The notes: generated from the letters alone by a model not told the origin. A stretch of 64,000 nucleotides of DNA from Campylobacter canadensis (GCF_013177655.1 NZ_CP035946.1:434001-498000); one strand, 5' to 3'; positions 33,240-43,803 are shown, counted from the first letter of the stretch. Program-made: numbers and translations.

Positions 33240-35495
33240 TTATTTGCTAGAGCTTAGGGTAAAAGAAAAATAGCTTGAGAAAAAGCCATTATTGATTTTT
33301 TCAAGTTGAGAAATAGCTGCATCATAATTTCTTGCTTGAAGATATAATAAAGCTAAAGCAAAACGACTTTCTAAATTCTGTGGATTTTTCACTCTTGAAA
33401 GTTCTAATAATGCTATTGCTGAGTTTGGATGGTTTGCACCAATTGCTGCAACACTTGCTAAAAAGAAGGTTTGCGAATCTTGTATTTGATAATCATCTAT
33501 TAAACTATTATAAATAGTGTAGCTTTCTTCAAATTCATTTGCATAAATATCTAAATAAGCTAATGCTTTTAAAATTCCAACTTCATTGCTTGTTTTTAAT
33601 AATTCTTTTAGTTTTTCTCTTTCACTTGCTAAAAGTCCTGAAATTTGCATTAATTTTACATAATTTAAGCTTACTATTCTAGCTCCACCAAATAATGCTC
33701 TATAATCAAGATTTTTATTTAAAAAATATATTTGTATATCTCTTGCGTATTTTTTTATGTCTTTATTTGTATTTTTTAATGAAAAATACAAAATATTAGC
33801 GATTATATCATTATTGCTAATATCATTTAAAACCTTTGCATCATTTACTAAATTGTCTGTATTAAGATTTACAAAATCACAAATTATTTTTAAAATAATA
33901 TTAAAAGGATTTTTTTCATATTTTGAATTTAAAAAATCTTGCATTTGCACATAATCTTTAGTTTTTACCGCTAAAAGTGCTTTTGTATAAGCTTTATTTT
34001 GATTTTTTACATTTTCACTTACATCTTGTTCTAATCTTATATCTTCATCAAGCAAAATATCAGCACAATATAAAGCGTAAATACCTGCTTGAGTGTTATT
34101 TGGGTCAAGGTGATAACTTGCTATAAAGTGTTTTTTAGCTAAATCGTATTTATTTAATAAAGCATAGGTTAAAGCTAAATCGTATTGTAAAATACTATGT
34201 TGTGGATATTGTTTAACTAAGTCTTGAAAGATTTCTGAAGCCTTTTCAATATTATAATTAAAAGCAAGATTTAATGCTTTTGAAATTTGTATATCTATAT
34301 TTGAGATTGTATTGCTATCTTGCAAAAATGCATTTGCACTTGAATAATCGTCTAAAAAAATATTAACATTAGCTTTGTTTATAAGTTTCATAGCATTTTT
34401 TGCATTAAAAACTAAAAATGGAGAATAATAAAAAATTAAATCATATTGTTGTTGTTTTGAACTTAAGAAATTTTTATCATATAAGCTTTGAGCATAGTCT
34501 ATATCTGATAATCTTTTATTTATAATTGTTTGAACATAATATTTGTTTTCAAGCAAGTCCTTATTATTTTTAAGTAAATACGCAAACAACTCACTGCTTT
34601 CTTTATAATCAGCAACTTTTAAATCAACAAAGGCTAGGCTTAATCTCACCAAATCACTTTCTTTTTTCCTTTCTAGTGCGTTTGTTAAATAAAACTTTGC
34701 TTTGTTAAATTCTGCATTTTTTGCATAAAGCAAGCCTAGTGTGAGTGAATTATCATAATTTGATACTTCTTGCAGTTTTGTGATTGCTCTTTTTTCGTCG
34801 TTTAAAATTGAATAAATTTTTGCTTGTAGGTAGCTTGAATCATCTTGATACACTTTATTTTTATTTTTACTTAGTGCTTGTAAGGCTTCAGGATAAAAAC
34901 CTTTATAGTAATTTATAAGCCCTAAGTAATAATAATATAAAGCACTTTCTTGCTCGTTATTTAAATATGAATATGCTAAATCTATATAATAATTAAATTC
35001 TTTTTTGTTATTTAAATACAATGCACAAACAGCAGCATTTAGTGCAGCTACGGTATTGTTTTCGTTGTTTTCTAGTGCTTTTTTAAAACTTGTTAAAGCA
35101 TCTTTATAATTTTCTTGTTTCATTCTTGATACACCAAGATTGTAATTTGAAAAACTTTCATTGTATTTTGCAATATTTTCATAAAGCTTTAAAGCTTCAT
35201 TTTTATCCCCGCTTTCATATAAAGAATTAGCTTTAGCAATCATAATATCTAGTTTTTTACTTTGAAATTGCTCTATGCTAACGGGACTTTCTTTTATAAG
35301 CTGCGTTAAACTTTCTTGTTTATTTTCTGAATTTTTTTTACTTTTTATTATAAAAAAAAGGCTTAAAAGTAATAGTATAAGTACAAATAGCAAGGCTATG
35401 ATTAAAATTAAATTCTTTTTATTAAAAGGACTTTTTTTAACCTCGCTAAGCTCTGTGCTTTCTTCTTCTATTACTATTACTTTTTCTTCAGCCAT
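33240..35495 (-). CDS. pflB: TPR protein, PflB-like flagellar motor scaffold component
   Basis: A 751-residue protein: a short cytoplasmic N-terminus, one transmembrane helix (about 28-50) and a long array of tetratricopeptide repeats from about 80 to the end (for example AKANSLYESGDKNEALKLYE and NYNLGVSRMKQENYKDALTS). In C. jejuni the gene after trpS-serS is, as I recall, Cj0390/PflB, a TPR protein that builds the periplasmic scaffold of the flagellar motor and is needed for stator placement. The same order here and the same topology support the name; identity was not measured. It starts 3 bp after serS. Confidence 0.75.
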   Translation of the reverse strand: MAEEKVIVIEEESTELSEVKKSPFNKKNLILIIALLFVLILLLLSLFFIIKSKKNSENKQESLTQLIKESPVSIEQFQSKKLDIMIAKANSLYESGDKNEALKLYENIAKYNESFSNYNLGVSRMKQENYKDALTSFKKALENNENNTVAALNAAVCALYLNNKKEFNYYIDLAYSYLNNEQESALYYYYLGLINYYKGFYPEALQALSKNKNKVYQDDSSYLQAKIYSILNDEKRAITKLQEVSNYDNSLTLGLLYAKNAEFNKAKFYLTNALERKKESDLVRLSLAFVDLKVADYKESSELFAYLLKNNKDLLENKYYVQTIINKRLSDIDYAQSLYDKNFLSSKQQQYDLIFYYSPFLVFNAKNAMKLINKANVNIFLDDYSSANAFLQDSNTISNIDIQISKALNLAFNYNIEKASEIFQDLVKQYPQHSILQYDLALTYALLNKYDLAKKHFIASYHLDPNNTQAGIYALYCADILLDEDIRLEQDVSENVKNQNKAYTKALLAVKTKDYVQMQDFLNSKYEKNPFNIILKIICDFVNLNTDNLVNDAKVLNDISNNDIIANILYFSLKNTNKDIKKYARDIQIYFLNKNLDYRALFGGARIVSLNYVKLMQISGLLASEREKLKELLKTSNEVGILKALAYLDIYANEFEESYTIYNSLIDDYQIQDSQTFFLASVAAIGANHPNSAIALLELSRVKNPQNLESRFALALLYLQARNYDAAISQLEKINNGFFSSYFSFTLSSSK

Positions 35496-35498
35496 TTT

Positions 35499-36746
35499 TT
35501 ACATGTACTTTCTTAATACTTCAGGAATTGCTATACTTCCATCTTTTCTTTGATAATTTTCCATAATAGCAACTAAGGTTCTACCAACTGCAAGGCTAGA
35601 ACCATTTAGAGTATGAGCTAGTTGGTTTTTACCGTTTTCATCTTTATATCTAATCTTTGCTCTTCTTGCTTGAAAATCATAGCAATTACTTACAGAACTT
35701 ATTTCTCTATATTTGTTTTGACCTGGTAACCACACTTCTAAATCTACAGTTTTACCAGCACTAAAACCTAAATCTCCGCTACAAAGCATAAGATGTCTAT
35801 GAGCTAAACCTAAAGAAGTTAGCAAATCACTAGCACAATCAAGCATTTCATTAAATACTTTATCGCTATTTTGAGCATCGCTAATACTAACTAGCTCAAC
35901 TTTTCCAAACTGATGTTGTCTAATTATGCCTTTAGTATCTTTTCCTGCGCTTCCTGCTTCTTTTCTAAAACATGGAGAGTAACAAGTCATTTTAATAGGT
36001 AGGTCGTTTTTATTAATAATTTCATCAGCATATAAATTTGTAACGCTCACTTCGCTAGTAGGTATTAAATATAATTCTTCATCTTCAATTTTAAATAAGT
36101 CTTCTTTAAATTTAGGTAATTGTCCTGTACCATACATTGTAGTAGTATTTACAATATAAGGTGTATTTACAAATTCAAAGCCTCTTTTTTGATTAAAATC
36201 AATCATATAATTATACAAAGCTCTTTCTAATCTAGCACCTTCTCCTCTTAAAGCTACAAAACGGCTTTTTGCTACTTTAACCCCTCTTGTAAAGTCAAGC
36301 CAACCAAGATTAACTCCTAAGTCGTAATGGTCTTTTGGACTAAAATCAAATGTAGGTGGTGTTAAAACCTTTTTAATTTCAACATTATCTTCTTCATCTT
36401 CTCCAATAGGAACAACATCAGCGATTAAGTTAGGTAAAGAACTAGCTATATTCTCTACTTCTTCTTCTAGCATTCTTACTCTTTCTTGAGCGTTTGTTAT
36501 ATTTTGCTTATTTTCATTTAGGCTATTTTTTAAAGCGCTTGTATCTTCTTTTTTACTAGCTAAAAGTGCAAGCTGCTTAGAATTTGCATTTTGAAAAGCT
36601 TGTAATTCTTCAAGTTTTGCTTTTTCTTTTTTACATTCGTTATATTTGTCTAATAAGTTTTTTAAAACACCATCATCAACTTTTTTTGCTTTTAATTTAC
36701 GATTAAATTCTTCGTAATTTGTTTCAATTAATTTTAAATTAATCAT
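35499..36746 (-). CDS. serS: Seryl-tRNA synthetase
   Basis: A 415-residue class II synthetase. The N-terminal coiled-coil arm (about 25-105) binds tRNA-Ser. Motif 2 is [20 protein letters not shown] and motif 3 [18 protein letters not shown]. The [15 protein letters not shown] segment is the family serine-binding region. It charges tRNA-Ser with serine. It lies 11 bp after trpS and 3 bp before the PflB-like gene. Confidence 0.97.
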   Translation of the reverse strand: MINLKLIETNYEEFNRKLKAKKVDDGVLKNLLDKYNECKKEKAKLEELQAFQNANSKQLALLASKKEDTSALKNSLNENKQNITNAQERVRMLEEEVENIASSLPNLIADVVPIGEDEEDNVEIKKVLTPPTFDFSPKDHYDLGVNLGWLDFTRGVKVAKSRFVALRGEGARLERALYNYMIDFNQKRGFEFVNTPYIVNTTTMYGTGQLPKFKEDLFKIEDEELYLIPTSEVSVTNLYADEIINKNDLPIKMTCYSPCFRKEAGSAGKDTKGIIRQHQFGKVELVSISDAQNSDKVFNEMLDCASDLLTSLGLAHRHLMLCSGDLGFSAGKTVDLEVWLPGQNKYREISSVSNCYDFQARRAKIRYKDENGKNQLAHTLNGSSLAVGRTLVAIMENYQRKDGSIAIPEVLRKYM

Positions 36747-36757
36747 TTTACATCCTT

Positions 36758-37711
36758 TTAAATATTCATTGCTTGTTTAATTTTATCTAAATTTTGCTTA
36801 GCTAGGACTTTAGCTTTATCTTTTCCTATATTTAAAATATCATAAATTTCATTTGTGCTTAATAATCTTTCATATTCAGCTCTAGCTTTTGAAAAATATT
36901 CCCAAATAACATCACATAAATATAGTTTAAAATGCCCATAGCCTTCTTTACCACTAGCATATCTTTGCTTTAAACTATTTTGCTCATCTTCGTTTAAAAA
37001 TAAAGATGCTATTTTAAAAATATTACAATTTTGCCAATCTTTAGGCTCTTCAAGCGGTGTGCTATCACTTGCTATTTTATTAACTTGTTTTTTTAAACTT
37101 TTATAATCAGTAAAAATATCAATAGTATTAGAATAGCTTTTGCTCATCTTAGCCCCATCAGTACCTACTATTGTTTGCATATTTTCATCAATTAAAGCTT
37201 CAGGAAGGCTAAAAATTTGTCCAAATTCATTATTTATTTTAATAGCAATATCTCTTGCGATTTCAATGTGTTGAATTTGGTCTTTTCCAACTGGAACTTT
37301 ATTTGCATCAAATAATAAAATATCAGCTGCCATTAAAACAGGGTAAGAAAATAAACTATGATTTGGGCTTATTCCTTTTGCTATTTTATCTTTATATGAA
37401 TGTGCTCTTTCAAGTAGTCCCATAGGTGTGAAATTAGATAAAATCCAATATAATTCTAAAACTTCTTTAACATCACTTTGTAAGTAAAAAATATTATTTT
37501 TATAATCAAGCCCTAAAGATACAAAAGCAGCAGCAGCTTTTTTTATATTTTCTTTTAAAAGATTATTTTTTTTAAGCACCGAAGTCATTGCATGATAATC
37601 AGCAATAAACATAATTAAATTATTTTTTTGCTCAAGCATAGGCTTTATTGCACCAAAATAATTTCCAATGTGTAAATCACCACTTGGTTGAATTCCTGTA
37701 AAAATTTTCAT
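36758..37711 (-). CDS. trpS: Tryptophanyl-tRNA synthetase
   Basis: A 317-residue class I synthetase: [16 protein letters not shown] carries the HIGH-type motif (HIGN), the KMSKSYSN motif is present near residue 193, and [17 protein letters not shown] is the Trp-pocket region. It charges tRNA-Trp. First gene of trpS-serS-pflB, divergent from the flavoprotein gene across 75 bp. Confidence 0.97.
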   Translation of the reverse strand: MKIFTGIQPSGDLHIGNYFGAIKPMLEQKNNLIMFIADYHAMTSVLKKNNLLKENIKKAAAAFVSLGLDYKNNIFYLQSDVKEVLELYWILSNFTPMGLLERAHSYKDKIAKGISPNHSLFSYPVLMAADILLFDANKVPVGKDQIQHIEIARDIAIKINNEFGQIFSLPEALIDENMQTIVGTDGAKMSKSYSNTIDIFTDYKSLKKQVNKIASDSTPLEEPKDWQNCNIFKIASLFLNEDEQNSLKQRYASGKEGYGHFKLYLCDVIWEYFSKARAEYERLLSTNEIYDILNIGKDKAKVLAKQNLDKIKQAMNI

Positions 37712-37786
37712 TATTGCTCCGTTTTTAACTCGTAATTTAAAATTTATGCTTAATATAAGTAAAAAAAATTAATATAAGGATTTAAA

Positions 37787-38722
37787 ATGATTTATGATTT
37801 AATAGTAATTGGAGCAGGTCCTGCTGGAATTGCAGCTGCTTTTGAAGCAAAGAAAAATGGTGCAAAGAATGTTTTGTTATTAGAAAAAGCAAAAGAAAAT
37901 TGCCAAACTTTTAGAGTTTATTATAAAGACGGAAAAAGGGTTGATAAAGTTTATAAAGGCATAGATGTTGCTAATAAAGGTAATTTAAATTTTGTTGATG
38001 GAACAAAAGAAAGCACATTAGAATTATTTGATAATGCGATTAAGCAATCAGATTTTGAATACAAAACATCTTGTGAAGTTGAAAAGGTTAAAAAAGAAGC
38101 AGATAATTACAAAGTTGTAACTTCAAATGGCGATTTTTTAACCAAATATGTTGTAGTTGCTATTGGTAGAATGGGTAAGCCTAATAAACCAGATTACAAA
38201 CTTCCATCAAAATTTTCAAAAGTTATTAATTTTAATGCAAATGATGCAAAAGAAAATGAAAAAATCTTAGTAGTAGGCGGTGGAAATTCAGCTGCTGAAT
38301 ACGCTGTTGATTTAAGTTTAAAAGCTGATGTAACAATGTGTTATAGAAAGGCTGAATTTACAAGATTAAACGATATAAATTTACAAAATGTAAAAAATGC
38401 TAAAATTAATCTTTTAATGGCTACTGATATTGTTGAAGTTAGCGATAGTTTAGATAAACCAAGTGTAAAATTTACAAATGGTACAACTATGGAATTTGAT
38501 AGAATAATTTATGGAATTGGTGGTTCAACTCCAGTTGATTTTTTAAATAATTGCTCAATTAATATTGATGATAAAGGCGTGCCTAGCTTTGATGCAAATA
38601 CAATGCAAACAAATATGCAAGGAATTTTTGTTGCAGGCGATATTGCTTCAAAAAATGGTGAAAGTATTATGATTGCGTTAAATGCTGCTAAAAGTATTGC
38701 TGATTTTTGTTTTAAGGCTTAA
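37787..38722 (+). CDS. FAD-dependent pyridine nucleotide oxidoreductase (YpdA-like)
   Basis: A 311-residue two-dinucleotide-fold flavoprotein: FAD motif GAGPAGIAAAFEA at residues 9-21, NAD(P) motif VGGGNSAAEYAVDLS near 163, and the C-terminal GIFVAGDIASKNGESIMIALN. It resembles thioredoxin reductase in layout but has no CxxC redox pair, which favours a YpdA- or CzcO-like enzyme. The electron acceptor is unknown. It starts at ATG 37787 behind AAGGAT and ends 5 bp before the coiled-coil gene. Confidence 0.85.
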   Translation: MIYDLIVIGAGPAGIAAAFEAKKNGAKNVLLLEKAKENCQTFRVYYKDGKRVDKVYKGIDVANKGNLNFVDGTKESTLELFDNAIKQSDFEYKTSCEVEKVKKEADNYKVVTSNGDFLTKYVVVAIGRMGKPNKPDYKLPSKFSKVINFNANDAKENEKILVVGGGNSAAEYAVDLSLKADVTMCYRKAEFTRLNDINLQNVKNAKINLLMATDIVEVSDSLDKPSVKFTNGTTMEFDRIIYGIGGSTPVDFLNNCSINIDDKGVPSFDANTMQTNMQGIFVAGDIASKNGESIMIALNAAKSIADFCFKA

Positions 38723-38727
38723 TTTTG

Positions 38728-40581
38728 ATGCTTATTGATAAAGTTAAAGAGTATAAGATTTATTTATTTGTTGCCATAGCTATTTTATTAGCTGTGGTAT
38801 ATTTTTCTATTCCTGCTAAGGCTAGCGAATCAAAAGAAAATATTGTAGCAAGTGTGCAAATTAAGAAAGAAAATAAAGAAGAAAAAACACCTTTAAGTGA
38901 TTTGGATGCGCAAAATTATAAAATTTTAAATGAAAAAATTATTTATTTAAATAAGCAATTAAATAGCTATAAAAGTTTGCAAAACAATGGAAAAGATGAG
39001 CTAGAAAAATTATATTCAGAAAATGAAAAGTTAAAATCACAAAGCGATAGTTTGCTTGAAAAAATTAATGAATTAGAGCATAAAATAAGCAATGAAGAAC
39101 TTTTAGTTAATAATAAAAATAAAGAATTTTTTGAAGAAGCTATTAATAAATTAAACAACGATTTAGCCGAGTATAAAAGTGAAAATGATTCTTTAAAATT
39201 AAGTTTAAATGATAAAGAAAATCAAATAAAAAATTTAAATAATTTAATGCAGACATTAAGCAATCAAAGACAAATGGAAGAATTTGAAAAAGATAATAAT
39301 AAAAAACAAGTTGAAAATAAAATAAATGAATATGAAGCAAAACTTCAAGCTAGTTTAAAAAATAATAAGGATTTAAATAAAGAAAATGATGTTTTAAAAG
39401 AAAGAATAAAAAATCTTTCAAAATTAGAAAATGTTAATGTTGATTTAAATAAAAAAATAAATGAAATTAATTTACAAAATTTAGAATATGTAAAAGAAAT
39501 TTCCGCTGCTAATAAATTAAATAAAGATTTAAATGATAAATTTAATGCAGATGTAGCAAAACTTAACTTAGAAAATAAAGATTTATCAAATAAATTAAAT
39601 GAAAGTAAAGCACAGATTGTAAAATTAACTCAAGCAAATGAAAATTTACAAAATAATGCCAATAAAAATGATATTTTATTAAGTCAAAACGAAGGCTTAA
39701 AAAATGATTTATTTCAAAGTAAATTAAGCTTAGAAAATTACAAAAACGAGCAGGGTAAAAAAATACAAAAAATTAATGAAGAACACCAAAAAGCACTGTT
39801 AAAAATACAAAGTGAATTAAATGCTCTTTCAAAAGATAATAATCAATTAAAAGCTGAAAATTCAAAACTCTTAATTAGTATTAAAAATGCTGAAGTAAAA
39901 AATAAAGAACTTGATGAAAAGCTAAATATGCAAAGTAAAAATAATTTAGCAAATAATGATGCTTTAAATAACCAAAACGATAAAATTCAAGAATATTTAA
40001 GTCAAATTGATGGGCTTAAAAAAGACATTGAAAAAGAAAAAAATGATAAATTTAATTTAGCAAAACAAATTACAAATCTAAATGAAGAATTATTAAAATA
40101 TAAAAAAGGTTTAGATACTAATTCAAAAGTTGCTTTACTTCAAGAACAAAATACTAGCCTTCAAAAACAACTTGAAAATTTGCAAAACAATGAATTTAAA
40201 CTAAATACAACCTCAATTACAAAATACGCTCAAATGCAGTGTGATAACTTGCCTACAGGAAAAGTTAAGCTTGATGATGATTGCGAAAGAAGATTAAAAG
40301 ACTTTTTAGCAAAATATAAGCAAGATTATATTTATGAGATAACAGCAATTATTAATAATGGTGGGTTTAGAAGTTTAAATGCAGCCCTAGACAATAAACA
40401 AATTAGCGAACAAGAAGTAGCTAGACTTACAAAGTTAGCAAATATAGGTTTAGCAAAGGATAGAATAGCCTTAGCTGCTGATTATATTAAAAATAATGTA
40501 AAAAATGCAATTATTAGCTCTAATGTTGAACCTGTTTATTCTAAAGATAAAAAAGGCTTTATTTTAAGAGTGTATAAATGA
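38728..40581 (+). CDS. Membrane-anchored long coiled-coil protein
   Basis: About 617 residues from ATG 38728 (a TTG three bases earlier is also in frame). One transmembrane helix (about 12-30), then a continuous heptad-rich coiled coil from about 60 to 490, dominated by Lys, Glu, Asn and Leu. A compact C-terminal domain (about 495-617) contains a Cys pair (MQCDNLPTGKVKLDDDCE), ITAIINNGGFRSLN and VEPVYSKDKKGFILRVYK. I do not recognise the family; the end domain may bind an envelope partner. It overlaps the methyltransferase gene by 4 bp. Confidence 0.7.
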   Translation: MLIDKVKEYKIYLFVAIAILLAVVYFSIPAKASESKENIVASVQIKKENKEEKTPLSDLDAQNYKILNEKIIYLNKQLNSYKSLQNNGKDELEKLYSENEKLKSQSDSLLEKINELEHKISNEELLVNNKNKEFFEEAINKLNNDLAEYKSENDSLKLSLNDKENQIKNLNNLMQTLSNQRQMEEFEKDNNKKQVENKINEYEAKLQASLKNNKDLNKENDVLKERIKNLSKLENVNVDLNKKINEINLQNLEYVKEISAANKLNKDLNDKFNADVAKLNLENKDLSNKLNESKAQIVKLTQANENLQNNANKNDILLSQNEGLKNDLFQSKLSLENYKNEQGKKIQKINEEHQKALLKIQSELNALSKDNNQLKAENSKLLISIKNAEVKNKELDEKLNMQSKNNLANNDALNNQNDKIQEYLSQIDGLKKDIEKEKNDKFNLAKQITNLNEELLKYKKGLDTNSKVALLQEQNTSLQKQLENLQNNEFKLNTTSITKYAQMQCDNLPTGKVKLDDDCERRLKDFLAKYKQDYIYEITAIINNGGFRSLNAALDNKQISEQEVARLTKLANIGLAKDRIALAADYIKNNVKNAIISSNVEPVYSKDKKGFILRVYK

Positions 40582-41261
40582 TAATTTATCAATATAAAAA
40601 TGGCTATCGATACAATAGTGATAGCCTTATTTTGTATGATTTTTCAAAACAGTATTTAAAGCGTGGTTATGGGCTTGATATTGGTTGTGGTAGTGGTATT
40701 TTAGCCTTACTTTTAAGTCAAAATAATAAGATTAAAATGAATGCCATTGATATTCAAGAGCAAAATACTAATTTAGCTAGTTTTAATTTTAAAAATAATA
40801 ATTTAAATATACAAAGTTTTACCTCGGATATTAATACTTTTACAAATGCTCAAAAATACGATTTTGCTATTTGTAATCCACCTTTTTACACTAAAGAATT
40901 TGCACAAAATGAACATATAAATATTAGCAGACACCATAGTTATATGCGTTTAGATGATTTGTTAAAACATTGCTCAAGATTATTAAAGCCAATGGGGGAA
41001 TTTTGTTTTTGTTATGATGCAAAAAAACTTGATTATGTTTTTTCTAAAATTAGTTTGAGTTCTTTTAAATGCCTTGCTTTAAAACTTGTATTTTCAAAAA
41101 CTAATAAGGATGCATATTTAGCACTTTTTTATCTTAAAAAGTCTAGCAAAAGTGATTTAAAAATTTTAAAACCCTTTGTATGCTATGATGAAAACAATCA
41201 AGTAAGCAGTGAATTTAAAAGAATTTATGATGAGATAAAGGTAAATAGTTGTGATTTATAA
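40578..41261 (+). CDS. TrmN6-like tRNA (adenine-N6) methyltransferase
   Basis: A 227-residue class I SAM methyltransferase: GLDIGCGSGILALLLS is the SAM site, NAIDIQEQN the ribose-binding acidic strand, and FAICNPPFYT the NPPF/Y catalytic motif of N6-adenine methyltransferases. The N-terminal YQYKNGYRYNSDSLIL matches TrmN6, which modifies A37 of tRNA1-Val. Overlaps its neighbours by 4 bp upstream and 11 bp downstream. Matches the position of Cj0495, as I recall it. Confidence 0.85.
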   Translation: MIIYQYKNGYRYNSDSLILYDFSKQYLKRGYGLDIGCGSGILALLLSQNNKIKMNAIDIQEQNTNLASFNFKNNNLNIQSFTSDINTFTNAQKYDFAICNPPFYTKEFAQNEHINISRHHSYMRLDDLLKHCSRLLKPMGEFCFCYDAKKLDYVFSKISLSSFKCLALKLVFSKTNKDAYLALFYLKKSSKSDLKILKPFVCYDENNQVSSEFKRIYDEIKVNSCDL

Positions 41262-41619
41262 TAAAGATTTTTCTTATTCTTTTGATGAAAACAAGTGCAA
41301 AGAGTGTGGTGGAAAATGTTGCACAGGAGAGAGCGGGTATATTTTTTTAGATGATATAGAACTTAATAATTTAGCTGAATTTTTTAAAATGCAAAAAGAT
41401 GAATTTATAAAAAATTACTGTATAAAAATCAAAAATCGCTATTCTTTAAGAGAAAAATTGTATTTAGATGGATATGCTTGTATTTTTTTTAATGAAGATG
41501 AAAAAAACTGCGGAATTTATAATTTACGCCCAAAACAGTGTAGAACTTTTCCTTTTTGGGAGTATTTTAAAAAAAATGTTGATGAGGTGAAAAAAGAATG
41601 TATAGGTATTTGTTTTTAA
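41251..41619 (+). CDS. YkgJ-family cysteine cluster protein
   Basis: A 122-residue protein with CKECGGKCCTGESG near the N-terminus, later DGYACIFF, NCGIYNLRPKQCRTFPFW and a final KKECIGICF; this Cys pattern defines the YkgJ (zinc or iron-sulfur cluster) family. It starts with GTG at 41251 behind AAAGG. The function is unknown. It overlaps the methyltransferase gene by 11 bp and the next TPR gene by 22 bp. Confidence 0.9.
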   Translation: MIYNKDFSYSFDENKCKECGGKCCTGESGYIFLDDIELNNLAEFFKMQKDEFIKNYCIKIKNRYSLREKLYLDGYACIFFNEDEKNCGIYNLRPKQCRTFPFWEYFKKNVDEVKKECIGICF

Positions 41620-42929
41620 TTGTATTGGTATTTTCTTCTTTGTTTGCAGATAATTTATCTATTCAAGAAACTAAAGATAAATTAATTTTAGATGCCTTAA
41701 TTAACGAAGATGATAAAGAAAAGGCTTTTGAATCTTACAAGCAACTTTTTTTACTTACAAATGAACAAGTATATTTAGAAGAAGCTTTAAATTATGCAGT
41801 AAATAATGAAAGTTTAAATTTCTTAAAAAATAATGTAGAAAATAAAGATTTGTTAGAGCAAATTGATATTAGATTTTTATTTTTAAATAAAAAATATGAT
41901 GAATGCTTAAAAAAGGTTGTAGCGTACACAAATAAGAAAGAATCAAGATTGTTTGCTTTTTTTTACATTAGAATATCATTTTTATTAAATAAAGATATTG
42001 AAAGTATGAAAAAATATGTAGAAGGATATTTTAAAAAATATAATGATGTTGAAGTAATAACATTTTTTGTTGCCTTTTTAGCTAACGAAGAAAATGTTGA
42101 TTCAAAAGCTTTACTTGCTTTTGTAAAAAAATATGAAGAAGATATTTATGATAAGCTTTTTTTGCTTAAAGTATATGTTAATTTTTCTGATTTAAAAGTA
42201 GCAGAAGAATTAGTAAATAAAATGGAAGATGAATACAAAGACAATAAAGAATTTATTTATGTTAAAAATTGTTTATATTACGAGCTTAGTAAAGAAAAAA
42301 AAGATTATAAAAAAGCAGTTGAGTATTTAGACCTTATAAACGATTATGAACAAGATAAAATTGCATACTATAGTAGAATTTTTAAATTAGTTAGTCAGTG
42401 TGTAGAAAACAAAGAACTTTCTAGCGCAGCAATGATTTTAGAAAAATATAAAATCCGAAATAGTATTTTAGCAGATATTTATGTAAGCTTAAATGAATTT
42501 AGCAAGGCTAGCGAGCTTTATTATGAATTATCTCTTAAATCAGATGATAATAAAATGAATTATTTAGCTTTATCTTATCTTTTTTCTTATTATGATAACA
42601 AAGATACTTATAAGGATTATTTTAAACTTGATGAAATTATCGCAAAGGGCGGGGTAAGTGCTGAACTTATAAATAATTATGCTTATTATTTAGTTGATGA
42701 AAAAATTGATATTGAGAAAGCTTATAAGTTGATATCTAAAATTATGCAAGATGAGCAAAATCAAAAGAACCCTTATTATTTAGATACTTATGCTTGGGTT
42801 TTATATCATAAAAAAGACTGCAAAAAAGCTTATGAAATTATTCAAAAAGCCATATCATTAGATGAAAAATATGCAAATGAAGATGAGGCAAAAGAACATC
42901 TTTTAAGGATTGAAAATTGCAAGAATTAG
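41598..42929 (+). CDS. Exported TPR-repeat protein
   Basis: A 443-residue protein with a signal peptide (1-17, ending LFAD) and helical repeat pairs through its length (for example FSKASELYYELSLK). The C-terminal pair YLDTYAWVLYHKKDCKKAYEIIQKAI is a clear TPR. No lipobox Cys. Its place between the YkgJ and TrpC-like genes corresponds to C. jejuni Cj0497. Probably a periplasmic scaffold or assembly factor; partner unknown. Confidence 0.75.
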   Translation: MYRYLFLIVLVFSSLFADNLSIQETKDKLILDALINEDDKEKAFESYKQLFLLTNEQVYLEEALNYAVNNESLNFLKNNVENKDLLEQIDIRFLFLNKKYDECLKKVVAYTNKKESRLFAFFYIRISFLLNKDIESMKKYVEGYFKKYNDVEVITFFVAFLANEENVDSKALLAFVKKYEEDIYDKLFLLKVYVNFSDLKVAEELVNKMEDEYKDNKEFIYVKNCLYYELSKEKKDYKKAVEYLDLINDYEQDKIAYYSRIFKLVSQCVENKELSSAAMILEKYKIRNSILADIYVSLNEFSKASELYYELSLKSDDNKMNYLALSYLFSYYDNKDTYKDYFKLDEIIAKGGVSAELINNYAYYLVDEKIDIEKAYKLISKIMQDEQNQKNPYYLDTYAWVLYHKKDCKKAYEIIQKAISLDEKYANEDEAKEHLLRIENCKN

Positions 42930-43348
42930 ATATGAATACTCTTTTAAAAAGTACTTCTTTTAATATTTTTTATCCTCGTATAATTAATGAAAAAGAAGTA
43001 AATTTTTCTTACGATTTAAACGATTTATCTTCACAAGCTTTTATTTCAAAAGATTTTGATGAATTAGGCTATGCAAGAAGATACACAAATAAATATTTAT
43101 TTTATAAAGCTAACAATCTTACTCAAGAGCTTATTATTAAAGCAAATATTTATGGTTGTGATGGTATTGTTTTAGATAAAATTAAGAATAAAAATCTTTT
43201 ACAAGCTGCAAAAAATAATGGACTTTATTTAGCTTATATTATTGATACTAATTTTAAGGCTTTAAAAGCTAGTTTATTGGATATTGATATTTGCATTTGC
43301 AGTAAAGATATAAATATAAATCATAGTAAAATTAAAGGTATTTTATGA
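42917..43348 (+). pseudogene. Shrunken TrpC-like protein at the trpC locus (remnant or remodelled)
   Basis: A 143-residue open frame, TTG start at 42917 with AAGGAT 7-8 bases upstream (ATG 42932 is an alternative). It lies where C. jejuni has trpC (Cj0498, about 258 residues), between the TPR and HIT genes. The middle can be laid on indole-3-glycerol phosphate synthase: TQELIIKANIYGCDGIVL on the strand with E-A-x-x-Y-G-A-D, and LLQAAKNNGLYLAYIID on the following A-R-x-x-G-L-E-A-L-V-E-V unit. The N-terminal catalytic A-E-x-K-x-x-S-P-S-x-G segment and the C-terminal S-E-S-G-I loop are missing, so TrpC activity is not expected. The frame is clean and still coupled to its neighbours, so it may encode a retained protein of another role. 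Confidence 0.6.
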
Positions 43349-43803
43349 AATATTTAAACGCCCCATGGAGAAAAAAATATCACGAAAGCAAGCAAACAAG
43401 TTGCCCTTTTTGTAATGAAAACGACTTATTGGTTAAAGAAGGTAGCTTTTCTAAGATTATTTTAAATAAATATCCTTATAGCCCAGCACATTTTTTAATA
43501 ATTCCAAAAGAACATAAAAAATTTTTAAACGAGCTTAGCAAAGAATGCCTTATTGAAATGTGGGAATTTACAGCACTTTGTGAAGATTTTTTATTAAATA
43601 TAATAAAAGCACAAGGAGTTAATGTAGGTATAAATTTAGGTGCGGCAGCAGGTGCAGGAATACAAGAACATTTGCATATTCACGCTCTTGCAAGATGGCA
43701 TCGTGATACTAATTTTATCACTACAATAGCTAAAACAAGAGTTTTAAGTGATGATAGTGGTGATATTTTGCAAAAGGCAAGAGAATATTTATGCAAGAAA
43801 TAA
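43345..43803 (+). CDS. HIT-family nucleotide hydrolase/transferase
   Basis: A 152-residue HIT protein with N-terminal CPFC (zinc-binding type), NKYPYSPAHFLIIPKEH and the histidine triad HLHIHALARW near residue 112, preceded by NLGAAAGAGIQE. HIT enzymes cleave nucleoside phosphoramidates or dinucleoside polyphosphates. Overlaps the TrpC-like gene by 4 bp and selU by 13 bp; corresponds to Cj0499. Confidence 0.92.
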   Translation: MKYLNAPWRKKYHESKQTSCPFCNENDLLVKEGSFSKIILNKYPYSPAHFLIIPKEHKKFLNELSKECLIEMWEFTALCEDFLLNIIKAQGVNVGINLGAAAGAGIQEHLHIHALARWHRDTNFITTIAKTRVLSDDSGDILQKAREYLCKK

